Shown: positions 1-5,166, counted from the stretch's first letter. The stretch is DNA of 5,759 nucleotides from Candidatus Poribacteria bacterium (GCA_014730235.1 WJIO01000007.1:1-5759); one strand, 5' to 3'. The notes: generated by a model from the letters alone, not told the origin. Numbers and translations are program-made.

Positions 1-158
1 ATGGTAAACTGTGCGCTGTTGATATTGGCCGCAGTCTTGATAAGATTACGGGTAGCCGTTTCAAGCTCAAAGCTAGCCTGGTTAATATTTGAGATCATCT
101 GCTGAAGCTTTCTTGTTCTTTCCCGCAACTCATCCAACTGATCAGGCTCCTTCGCCAT
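1..158 (-). CDS. Partial small helical (probable coiled-coil) protein, C-terminus outside window
   Basis: The first 52 codons of a minus-strand gene that runs off the left edge. The start ATG (156-158) is set by an AAGGAGG SD at 169-175, and no stop occurs before the edge. The visible protein is hydrophilic, starts MAKEPDQLDELRERTRKLQQ, is rich in Glu, Arg, Gln and Asn with Leu/Ile spaced in a heptad-like way, and has no Cys, signal peptide or membrane segment, so a helical bundle or coiled coil is likely. It is the last visible gene of the leftward operon, 76 bases after the Cys-rich gene, and a strong hairpin lies directly before its SD. I do not recognise the family. Reality of the gene is well supported by SD and composition; function is unknown. 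Confidence 0.75.
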   Translation of the reverse strand, partial: MAKEPDQLDELRERTRKLQQMISNINQASFELETATRNLIKTAANINSAQFT

Positions 159-168
159 AACTTTATTT

Positions 169-175
169 CCTCCTT
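169..175 (-). promoter_or_regulatory. Shine-Dalgarno site AAGGAGG for the 1-158 gene
   Basis: On the minus strand AAGGAGG lies 10 bases before the ATG at 158. It is a near-perfect anti-16S match and fixes the start of the edge-truncated gene. It begins only about two bases after the hairpin at 178-208, so folding or protein binding there could affect initiation. Confidence 0.85.
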
Positions 176-177
176 AT

Positions 178-208
178 ACATCCCCGGCCGATAAATGACC
201 GGAGATGC
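178..208 (-). promoter_or_regulatory. Hairpin abutting the SD of the 1-158 gene
   Basis: Read on the minus strand, CATCTCCGG pairs with CCGGGGATG across an 11-base loop. That gives nine pairs with one internal G-U wobble, plus a tenth possible G-U at the base. The stem is GC-rich and ends two bases before AAGGAGG. No T-run follows, so it does not look like an intrinsic terminator. The layout (about 9-bp stem, 11-12-base loop, then SD) resembles the two elements in the right flank, though the primary sequence differs. It could protect the mRNA 5' end after processing or act as a translational operator; that role is inference. Confidence 0.6.
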
Positions 209-234
209 TGGTAAATGGTTAATTAGTTTAATGC

Positions 235-459
235 TTAAGAACCACAATCCTTATGCGCAACATAGCCGATCCCTTTACAGGTCTCGCATGATAAGGCATT
301 TTCTATTGCCAAATCCGCTCCGCATGTCAGGCAATATCTGCCCCGGTTAACTGATCCGCAGTGTATTGCAGTGTATTTGTGGCTTCGGCCGGTTCCCTGG
401 CATTTAGGGCAAAGCATGGATTTATTACAATACTTACATTTAATGTCAGGTCGTCTCAT
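235..459 (-). CDS. Small Cys-rich zinc-ribbon-like protein with two DnaJ-type CxxCxGxG motifs
   Basis: A complete 74-aa protein with ten cysteines. The order is CKYC (residues 8-11), CPKCQGTG (17-24), C34, CLTC (43-46), CETCKGIG (58-65) and C72. The CxxCxGxG motifs are those of the DnaJ/Hsp40 zinc-binding domain, which normally has four; this protein has two plus two plain CxxC knuckles, so it probably binds two zinc ions. There is no J domain or membrane segment, so it is not a DnaJ. The ATG is preceded by AGGAGGTGAT at ideal distance. The upstream gene's TAG stop overlaps this SD, with a 13-base gap between the genes, so translational coupling is likely. Expected to be a cytoplasmic protein- or nucleic-acid-binding zinc protein; the specific role is unknown. 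Confidence 0.85.
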   Translation of the reverse strand: MRRPDIKCKYCNKSMLCPKCQGTGRSHKYTAIHCGSVNRGRYCLTCGADLAIENALSCETCKGIGYVAHKDCGS

Positions 460-464
460 TAATT

Positions 465-474
465 ATCACCTCCT
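465..474 (-). promoter_or_regulatory. Perfect Shine-Dalgarno AGGAGGTGAT overlapping upstream stop codon
   Basis: This minus-strand site is fully complementary to the usual 3' end of 16S rRNA and lies 5 bases from the ATG at 459 (9 from its GGAGG core). Its first two bases are part of the TAG stop (473-475) of the upstream gene, an arrangement typical of coupled genes within one operon. Confidence 0.9.
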
Positions 475-883
475 ATTCATCAAGAAGTAGATGACCATAG
501 TTGTCCACGATCTTCTGAATGACCTCCATGTCGAACCTGCTTGGAAGTTCCAGCCCGAACCTGTCGCAGATCATCCTGGCCCTCTCTATGTTATCCTGCA
601 ACTCCCTCAGATACGGCAGGGATTCCATCTCCACATGCCTCAGGTATTCACCAAACAGATCTCCAATAGGATCTTCCTCGACATCAGGAATATTGGGTAT
701 CTCTATCTCCCTGACAGGCTCGATAGGATATTCCCTTGGCGAAGGTTCACCGTCATACAAGGATGGGCTCTTATAAAGATCATCAATTTCATACTGTCCC
801 ATCCGCTTATCATAGTTGTCCTGCGGAAGAGATCGGTAAATCTTCAATAGATCCTCTAAGTCCTTCTGGTCATCAAAAGGCAA
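473..883 (-). CDS. Acidic 136-aa hypothetical protein (TTG start)
   Basis: A 136-aa soluble protein, strongly acidic and without Cys pairs, signal peptide or membrane segments. The N-terminal third is charged and helical. The middle (about residues 40-75) is rich in Pro, Glu and Asp and probably disordered. The C-terminal 60 residues look like two or three amphipathic helices with one Cys (C106). The start is a TTG at 881-883, chosen because AAGGAG lies exactly 7 bases upstream and no in-frame ATG gives as good a signal. It sits between the YbjN-like gene (82-base gap) and the Cys-rich gene (stop overlaps that gene's SD), so it is probably co-transcribed with both. I recognise no family. The mix of disorder and helix would suit an adaptor or scaffold, which is only a guess. 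Confidence 0.8.
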   Translation of the reverse strand: MPFDDQKDLEDLLKIYRSLPQDNYDKRMGQYEIDDLYKSPSLYDGEPSPREYPIEPVREIEIPNIPDVEEDPIGDLFGEYLRHVEMESLPYLRELQDNIERARMICDRFGLELPSRFDMEVIQKIVDNYGHLLLDE

Positions 884-884
884 A

Positions 885-960
885 TCACTTCTCCTTATAT
901 TGAGTCCAAGTCAATGCATGTCCTTGACAGTCCAGTAATGATGTCGCCAACCACCTCCTC
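885..960 (-). other. Gap with an unassigned strong SD and possible 19-21-codon leader ORFs
   Basis: Just after the 187-aa gene the minus strand carries GAGGAGGTGG (951-960), a strong SD with no long gene behind it. Two overlapping short ORFs could use it. A GTG ORF at 954-895 (19 codons) ends in a TAA overlapping the next gene's SD. A TTG ORF at 950-885 (21 codons) ends one base before the next gene's TTG start. Their spacing from the SD is shorter than usual, since GTG lies inside the SD and TTG is 3 bases from GGAGG. A weak 5-bp hairpin (GTCAA/TTGAC, 910-928) also lies here. Either a coupling peptide or a decayed gene start is possible. Confidence 0.25.
891..896 (-). promoter_or_regulatory. 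SD AAGGAG fixing a TTG start
   Basis: The minus-strand AAGGAG is 7 bases from the TTG at 881-883 and decides that non-ATG start. The site also overlaps the TAA ending a possible short upstream ORF (895-954). Confidence 0.75.
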
Positions 961-965
961 TCTTC

Positions 966-1529
966 TTATTTGCTCATGGCTTTAATGATGGTCTCATCAG
1001 GTTTGTAATCAGGATTCCACCATGAGAAGCCCAAACCGTCCAGATTCATATCTACGCTTTCAAATAATTCCCTGACTGCCTTACAGCCCTCCTTTCCTTC
1101 CGTCAATATGTCCTCCATTGCCAGCTTTGTCCCCAGGACAGAATGCAGTTCGCGTTCGATGCAGACCTCTATTTCCCGGGACAATACCTTCTCCTTGGCC
1201 ATGTCCACGATAAGCCTGACGGCGACTTTCCCCGCATCAGCATCCACCAGGACCGTTGTGGCGATATAGAGAGTATTAAGACAGTTCCCTGCCTTCAGCA
1301 CGTCAGCCAGCTTATCTTCAGGAATCCCCTCCGCTACTATAAAATACAATTCAAGGGAATTGGAATGGAGATAATGGCAGGCTAACCCTTCTATCTCGAA
1401 CTCCTCGACACCCTCAATGTTTTCCACAGGCATTGTGAACTGGATGCGGAAATCATTCCTGTCCTTGTGGTATTCATATCCTGCGGAATCGAGGTATCGG
1501 ATGAGCTCCATGTCTATGTCGTTTCCCAT
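966..1529 (-). CDS. YbjN-like domain protein (187 aa), putative
   Basis: A 187-aa soluble protein, no signal peptide or membrane helices. Residues about 65-135 follow the pattern of YbjN / type III secretion chaperone-like folds: an acidic helix (EGIPEDKLADVLKAGN), an Asn followed by strands around N85-V95, a turn with a D-A-D-A-G hairpin, a strand running into R105, and a long helix after LSREIEV. The N-terminal 60 residues hold a charged strand-rich segment, and the tail ends in a Trp-Trp pair (170-171). YbjN-like proteins are small chaperone or regulatory proteins of poorly defined role. The call rests on pattern memory only. The ATG at 1529 has no good SD; M7 is an alternative start. First gene of the leftward operon, with a sigma70-like promoter directly upstream. 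Confidence 0.7.
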   Translation of the reverse strand: MGNDIDMELIRYLDSAGYEYHKDRNDFRIQFTMPVENIEGVEEFEIEGLACHYLHSNSLELYFIVAEGIPEDKLADVLKAGNCLNTLYIATTVLVDADAGKVAVRLIVDMAKEKVLSREIEVCIERELHSVLGTKLAMEDILTEGKEGCKAVRELFESVDMNLDGLGFSWWNPDYKPDETIIKAMSK

Positions 1530-1542
1530 TGCGGATTTCCCA

Positions 1543-1571
1543 TTTATATATTAGAAGACAATTTCCATCAA
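1543..1571 (-). promoter_or_regulatory. Sigma70-type promoter for the leftward operon
   Basis: On the minus strand, -35 TTGATG (1566-1571) and -10 TATAAA (1543-1548) are separated by exactly 17 bases. The predicted transcription start lies about 7 bases further, near 1536, leaving a leader of only about 7-10 bases before the ATG at 1529. The first gene would then be nearly leaderless, consistent with its missing SD. Confidence 0.6.
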
Positions 1572-1633
1572 CTTTCTAGCATCCAGCGACCTACAATGAC
1601 ATCCTCTTACGACAATATTTTAAAACTGCTTCT

Positions 1634-1662
1634 CTGAGTATGTTTCTCAAACCCCATATACT
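1634..1662 (+). promoter_or_regulatory. Possible promoter for the membrane protein / protease pair
   Basis: TATACT at 1657-1662 is a good -10 match (5 of 6), 55 bases before the ATG at 1718. The -35 at 17-bp spacing, CTGAGT (1634-1639), is poor (3 of 6), so expression may need an activator or an alternative sigma factor. The -10 lies inside a 13-bp palindrome (1655-1667). Confidence 0.4.
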
Positions 1663-1667
1663 ATATG
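1655..1667. repeat. 13-bp palindrome over the -10 element, possible operator
   Basis: CATATA and TATATG are exact reverse complements around a single central C. The palindrome contains the putative TATACT -10, so a dimeric protein bound here would block or remodel the promoter. Being AT-only at the core, it could arise by chance in AT-rich DNA. Confidence 0.4.
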
Positions 1668-1690
1668 TGTAAAATTTGGGAATTTTAAAC
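1667..1690. repeat. Inverted repeat in the leader of the 1718 gene
   Basis: AAAATT (1671-1676) and AATTTT (1681-1686) flank a TGGG loop. One more T-A pair, then a mismatch and two further pairs, extend it to 1667-1690. It adjoins the -10 palindrome and lies in the predicted 5' leader. It could be a second operator half or a weak hairpin; the stem is AT-rich and no T-run follows it. Confidence 0.35.
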
Positions 1691-1717
1691 ATTCAAAGCA
1701 AAAAAAGGCGTTAAGGA

Positions 1718-1990
1718 ATGTCATCCACTTCTCTGATTCGAATAATTGGCGGGATTATAATACTCATAATAATTGGCGTTTATATCAGAAGGAAGAAAAA
1801 CTCAATTAAACTGTCTCAGTTGAGCTGGAAGAGCTTATTGCTGACCTTTGCTATCATCCTGGCATCATCTATTTGCTTATCTCAAATAAACTACATGCTT
1901 TTTGGGGTTGATTATTATACTCTTCTTATCAGCTTTTTATCGGTATGTCTGTCTTATACCTATCTTTTGTCACATCGAGAGAAAGATTAG
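1718..1990 (+). CDS. Three-helix membrane protein, or N-terminal part of the downstream protease
   Basis: A 90-aa hydrophobic protein with likely transmembrane helices at about residues 7-24, 39-60 and 64-85. A positive RRKK patch (24-27) after helix one suggests N-out, and HREK closes the end. The ATG has a modest SD (AAGG, 9 bases upstream). The last 46 bases overlap the protease gene, which is in the -1 frame. Two readings are possible: a separate small membrane partner translated in coupled fashion, or the first helices of a single membrane protease of about 560 aa joined by a frameshift, programmed or from mutation or sequencing error. M56/BlaR1-type proteases do carry such N-terminal helices. 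I do not recognise a family for the 90 residues alone. Confidence 0.7.
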   Translation: MSSTSLIRIIGGIIILIIIGVYIRRKKNSIKLSQLSWKSLLLTFAIILASSICLSQINYMLFGVDYYTLLISFLSVCLSYTYLLSHREKD

Positions 1991-3405
1991 GTATTCTTCG
2001 CATAGAATTCAGGGATTTGCTCGGATTATCGGGCATATTTTCATGCTGGCTAATGGTTGCCATACAATTGATTGGAAAATATTTCCTGGATTTTAAGACA
2101 TATTTATTTGCCGCAGACTATGGTTGGCTTATTTTGGTTTCGATGGGAACTTTTATTTTTATCAGAAGTTTCATAGAGTTCGGAAGGGGTTTGTTCTATC
2201 GGAACTATGAGGAAGTTGACAGTTGTATAATAAACCGCTATATATCTAAATTTGAGTCTTTGGTTGGGCAAAAGATAAAAAACCTGAGAGTCTTAAGACG
2301 TAAAGATGATAAGCTCATTGTGCCAGCAATAACAGGAACAATTTTCCGTCCCATCATGCTGCTCCCCCGAAGCATGGAAGAGGAATACATTGGTAATGAA
2401 AACATCCAGGAGAAAGCAGTCCGGAAATTTACCATATATCACGAACTCGCCCATCACTTCAACAGAAACCTTTTATTCTTATTTGTAAATGAAGTTTTCA
2501 TCATATTCTGGTCTGTCGGCTTGATTTACTTTCTGCATGCATACTTCCTGTTTGCTTCGCAATTCATCCATGACCCCATTAATGAAATAGGTAGAGACGA
2601 ATTTTTTCTTGTGTATTTGATATTTACCTGGGCGGGATATGGGTTTCTTTGGTTTTTCGAAGCGCGAAAAGTGAGCAGAATAAGGGAAATCCAGGCGGAT
2701 AATCTATCATGGAGTCTCCTAAACGAAGATGAGAAGAACGCCTTGCTTGCTTCATCATCGGACAGGACTACATACTTTGAGGCATTTCTTAATGAAATGA
2801 GACTCTCAAAAGCTGTGAATAACATATCGTTTAGTGTCTTGGGCGGCGCAGTTGGCTCTGTTATCAGACGATTGAGAAGAATTCATTATCCGTTTATTAG
2901 ACCATTAACTCGGCTAGATAATTTATTGTCGCCGCATAAATATACCCTCACAACTATTAAAAGAGCGGCATTTATTTCAGGTGCCAGCGTCGGATTGACA
3001 GTCGGATATATTACTTATTACCGTCCATACTATATGATTTTCTTCAGTTTTATTTTTATGATTGCAGGTATCTATCTGGCCACAAATATCTACAGCAATC
3101 GTTCTGAAGAGAGGAAAGTATCGATACCTCGTATTACTTTATATGTATTTGTTGGCAGTATAATGGCTGGTTTTGCATATTTTGCATTACTAATATTGAT
3201 CTTTATCCCGCTTTATATCTATAAAGAACCTAAACCAGATACATTTACTACAGTTAAGAGTATTGCTTCTGGGTTATGGGTTCTGAGGATGAAGTTTTTA
3301 CAATACCTCACGGCTTCTGGAGCAATGGGTCTTATTTGTGTGTTCGCGGCATCAACTTTTTTGGAAATGTATGATGGTATAAGCAATACATTCTTCAAAA
3401 AATAG
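1945..3405 (+). CDS. HtpX/M48-like membrane zinc metalloprotease
   Basis: A 486-aa polytopic membrane protein. HELAH (166-170) is the zinc and catalytic motif. SRIREIQAD (244-252) matches the M48 SRxRExxAD signature and supplies the third ligand E248. The 82-residue spacing between them, holding two membrane helices (about 178-202 and 219-239), is close to that of E. coli HtpX (H139 to E222). Helices precede the motif at about 28-48 and 58-78. After it, an unusual extension adds about four helices (340-358, 362-380, 397-425, 440-470); HtpX itself is about 290 aa, so the C-terminus is extra. Expected to cleave membrane proteins in the inner membrane, with the active site on the cytoplasmic side in the family. 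The ATG at 1945 lies inside the upstream gene and has no SD, so the start is uncertain. It converges on an anti-sigma-like gene, suggesting a signalling role (inference). Confidence 0.85.
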   Translation: MSVLYLSFVTSRERLGILRIEFRDLLGLSGIFSCWLMVAIQLIGKYFLDFKTYLFAADYGWLILVSMGTFIFIRSFIEFGRGLFYRNYEEVDSCIINRYISKFESLVGQKIKNLRVLRRKDDKLIVPAITGTIFRPIMLLPRSMEEEYIGNENIQEKAVRKFTIYHELAHHFNRNLLFLFVNEVFIIFWSVGLIYFLHAYFLFASQFIHDPINEIGRDEFFLVYLIFTWAGYGFLWFFEARKVSRIREIQADNLSWSLLNEDEKNALLASSSDRTTYFEAFLNEMRLSKAVNNISFSVLGGAVGSVIRRLRRIHYPFIRPLTRLDNLLSPHKYTLTTIKRAAFISGASVGLTVGYITYYRPYYMIFFSFIFMIAGIYLATNIYSNRSEERKVSIPRITLYVFVGSIMAGFAYFALLILIFIPLYIYKEPKPDTFTTVKSIASGLWVLRMKFLQYLTASGAMGLICVFAASTFLEMYDGISNTFFKK

Positions 3406-3410
3406 CATGA

Positions 3411-4043
3411 TCAAAGCAAGCGATTCCGAATATACCTTAGTGCTTTGCCCCGGATTCTCAGTGGAACTATTTTAAGGCACGCCCGTGATATATTGTTAAA
3501 ATCTTTCCTGGAATTGAGCAACTCAGGTGATTGGTTAATCCTGTCACAAAAAGCCAGATACGCTAATAGTAATTTTTCCGCTGGTGAAATATTACTTTCA
3601 GTGAGGGCTAAGCTGAACGTTGGTAACAGCGATATATTCCTATTTTTCCCCTTGTCCCATAGTTCCTCCCGAGTATCTGTATAAAGTTTCTTAATTATGC
3701 TCCATCCAGAATTGATCTCTTCAAGCCCCGTAGAATCATTCTCAAGGAAATCCTCTGTAAGCATTTTACCAACATCCATCCATTCCCCATGTTCTATCAA
3801 TCTTCTATTCATTGCGGGAGCCGTGCGTTTTACAGGTTCTGGTTTTGCCAGCAGCTCTTCTAATTTATCTGGATTTACGGCTTTCATCGCTCCTTGGCAA
3901 AGTTCACACTTACGGATATGCTCCTCAATACCAGGTTTCATTTGGTCCAACAAATCATCTCTGCAATATCGCTTTATCAGTTCTGTTGGTATACACAGTA
4001 TAGAGGCAGACAAATTAATCTGAGATTTACTTTCCTTAGCCAT
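3411..4043 (-). CDS. Zinc-binding (ZAS-type) anti-sigma-like protein, soluble
   Basis: A 210-aa protein whose N-terminal part fits the zinc anti-sigma fold (zf-HC2/ZAS). C17, H42, C46 and C49 form C-x24-H-x3-C-x2-C, the spacing of the ChrR site (H6, H31, C35, C38) and within one residue of RsrA. A helix with DDLLDQMKPGIEEH lies between, as in the family. C27 is an additional Cys. No transmembrane helix is seen, so it should be cytoplasmic, like RsrA/ChrR. Residues 60-130 look like a linker with helices, and 140-210 form a basic helical domain I do not recognise. Its ATG shares one base with the TAA of the sigma-like gene (TAATG), with GAGGTGG upstream: tight coupling, as expected for a stoichiometric partner. 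It should bind and hold the 4043-5032 product; loss of zinc, oxidation or proteolysis could release it (inference). Confidence 0.75.
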   Translation of the reverse strand: MAKESKSQINLSASILCIPTELIKRYCRDDLLDQMKPGIEEHIRKCELCQGAMKAVNPDKLEELLAKPEPVKRTAPAMNRRLIEHGEWMDVGKMLTEDFLENDSTGLEEINSGWSIIKKLYTDTREELWDKGKNRNISLLPTFSLALTESNISPAEKLLLAYLAFCDRINQSPELLNSRKDFNNISRACLKIVPLRIRGKALRYIRNRLL

Positions 4044-5032
4044 TATTCCACCTCTTCCTCATTTTCATAAATTTCCAGATAATCAACCATATCCACTTTT
4101 TCCCAATTTTCCTTTACATACTGCTTAAATCCATTATAGGCTTTGTTACGCTCTGCTCTCAAGCGTTTTATACCTTCCTCTATCTCAATATCTTTCCAGT
4201 CATCATATGTATTTTTGAAACGGATAACATATTCTTTATCGCTTAGCTTAACAATACCCTCTACTCTCTCAATTTTGGTATGAAAACCTAAAAACTCATC
4301 TCCCTCAAGCTGCTCCTCATATTCTTCAGCAAATCTATAGAATTCAAGCCGTCTTAAAGTCATGTCAATAATATGGCCATTTTCGGCCCTATTTTTTTGG
4401 ACTCTATCCGATATAGGGACTTGTTCGATATTCTTTACCCATACCCACCTGGATGTATCCTTTTCATTCTTATTTTTATCCGAATCGTTGAATTCTGGAT
4501 TTGGAATTTTTCTATATCCCTTGCTTTCAAGGAAGCTATTAAAACCTGTCTGGATCTTGTAATTTAGGAATGTGGCGAAAGAATGATTTCCATCGTAATC
4601 AAGAAGCGCGTATTTTCTTGTGTAGATATAGGTAATTACCTCGCCAACGGCTTCCTCAAGCTCATCTTTATTATCAAGTTCTGGGAAACGGGATAATTGC
4701 TCTCTTATGCGCTTTTCAATATATTCATAGTATCTCTTATATATTAAAAATCGAATATGGAATCCATCATAAATAAAGACATCATTTAAAAATCTTTCAA
4801 GGGGCATTCCTTCTTCATATTCATTTAGTCTTCTAGCTTCTTCAAATATGTAGTCTTTAACAGTATTTACTGCTTCCTGAAAAATCTCTTCGGTATCTAA
4901 TTCCCAAAACTTGTATAGATACTGTGTCACCATTCGTTCAATGTAGGCTGAATAGTTTCTGAATATATATGTCAGGGAAATTTCTTCTTTTTTCTGTTCA
5001 TCCATATTTTGCACATCCGAATTTGCTATCAT
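4043..5032 (-). CDS. Sigma-factor-like protein with tandemly duplicated region-2-like domain
   Basis: A 329-aa soluble, acidic protein. Residues 30-101 and 104-174 align without gaps at an offset of 74. They share YIE(R/K), xxFxELD, EAVxxVxxYI and FLN, with about one third identity over the first 57 positions. Each copy resembles sigma70 region 2: LDTEEIFQEAV is like the DAEDLVQEVF helix, followed by a loop and an F-L (WL-like) helix. Ordinary ECF sigmas are about 170-200 aa with one region 2 and a region-4 HTH. Here residues 175-280 are unrecognised, and only a weak region-4-like helix pair (about 282-308) is seen. The ZAS partner immediately downstream supports the sigma assignment. A strong promoter with a palindromic -10 precedes it. 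The start at 5032 has AGGA directly abutting the ATG; M10 (5005) is an alternative. It could instead be a structural relative without sigma activity. Confidence 0.7.
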   Translation of the reverse strand: MIANSDVQNMDEQKKEEISLTYIFRNYSAYIERMVTQYLYKFWELDTEEIFQEAVNTVKDYIFEEARRLNEYEEGMPLERFLNDVFIYDGFHIRFLIYKRYYEYIEKRIREQLSRFPELDNKDELEEAVGEVITYIYTRKYALLDYDGNHSFATFLNYKIQTGFNSFLESKGYRKIPNPEFNDSDKNKNEKDTSRWVWVKNIEQVPISDRVQKNRAENGHIIDMTLRRLEFYRFAEEYEEQLEGDEFLGFHTKIERVEGIVKLSDKEYVIRFKNTYDDWKDIEIEEGIKRLRAERNKAYNGFKQYVKENWEKVDMVDYLEIYENEEEVE

Positions 5033-5058
5033 TCCTGTAGAATCTTTATGCTATTCTT

Positions 5059-5074
5059 TATACTCCGTAGTATA
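5059..5074. repeat. Palindrome over the -10 of the sigma-like gene, possible operator
   Basis: TATACT (5059-5064) and AGTATA (5069-5074) are exact inverted repeats with a 4-base spacer. On the minus strand the -10 hexamer TATACT coincides with one arm, and the other arm falls near the transcription start. Because of the symmetry, a TATACT -10 also faces the plus-strand genes, but there it has no good -35. Confidence 0.5.
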
Positions 5075-5097
5075 GGAATTACGACGGTAAAAGTCAA
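5069..5097 (-). promoter_or_regulatory. Strong sigma70-type promoter for the sigma / anti-sigma-like operon
   Basis: On the minus strand, -35 TTGACT (5092-5097) and -10 TATACT (5069-5074) are separated by exactly 17 bases, 5 of 6 matches each. Transcription would start near 5062, about 30 bases before the ATG at 5032. The housekeeping polymerase should read it; autoregulation through the overlapping palindrome is plausible. No clear promoter for the plus-strand genes was found in 5075-5121. Confidence 0.75.
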
Positions 5098-5120
5098 CGG
5101 CAAAATTCGCGATATTAAAA

Positions 5121-5166
5121 CGAACCCGACCCAAAATCCATTGAGACCGGGTTCGGTCCTTGGAGG
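5121..5166 (+). promoter_or_regulatory. SD-adjacent hairpin element A (conserved with element B)
   Basis: CGAACCCG (5121-5128) pairs perfectly with CGGGTTCG (5148-5155), 8 bp, closing a 19-base loop. The SD core GGAGG (5162-5166) follows 6 bases later, and the ATG is at 5174. Element B before the next gene shares GACCC, ATTGAG and TTCGGYC then GGAGG in the same order. The CCC/GGG part of the stem is replaced there by TTT/AAA, so pairing is kept while sequence changes. No T-run follows, so it is not a terminator. Best read as a structured 5' UTR controlling translation or stability. Confidence 0.7.

Noticed and set aside
491-850. Plus-strand reading frames of 119 and 85 aa opposite the 136-aa gene
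   Set aside because: They are antisense to a gene with a fitting SD and operon context, and lack SDs of their own.
884-965. Recognisable riboswitch or other known structured RNA in the gap
   Set aside because: Only a 5-bp hairpin and short complementary segments are visible; no known conserved motif could be recognised.
1902-2096. 64-aa plus-strand frame over the protease gene start
   Set aside because: It overlaps two better-supported frames and has no SD or recognisable feature.
3366-3392. 7-bp inverted repeat AATGTAT/ATACATT near the end of the protease gene, considered as a terminator
   Set aside because: The stem is AT-rich, lies within the coding sequence and has no T-run after it on either strand.
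3697-4023. Plus-strand frames of 108, 79 and 63 aa opposite the anti-sigma-like gene
   Set aside because: They are mirror frames of the ZAS-motif gene, Ser-rich by reverse complement, without SDs.
4362-4567. Plus-strand hydrophobic frames opposite the sigma-like gene
   Set aside because: Apparent hydrophobicity comes from reading acidic, Asp/Glu/Asn/Lys-rich codons backwards; no SD.
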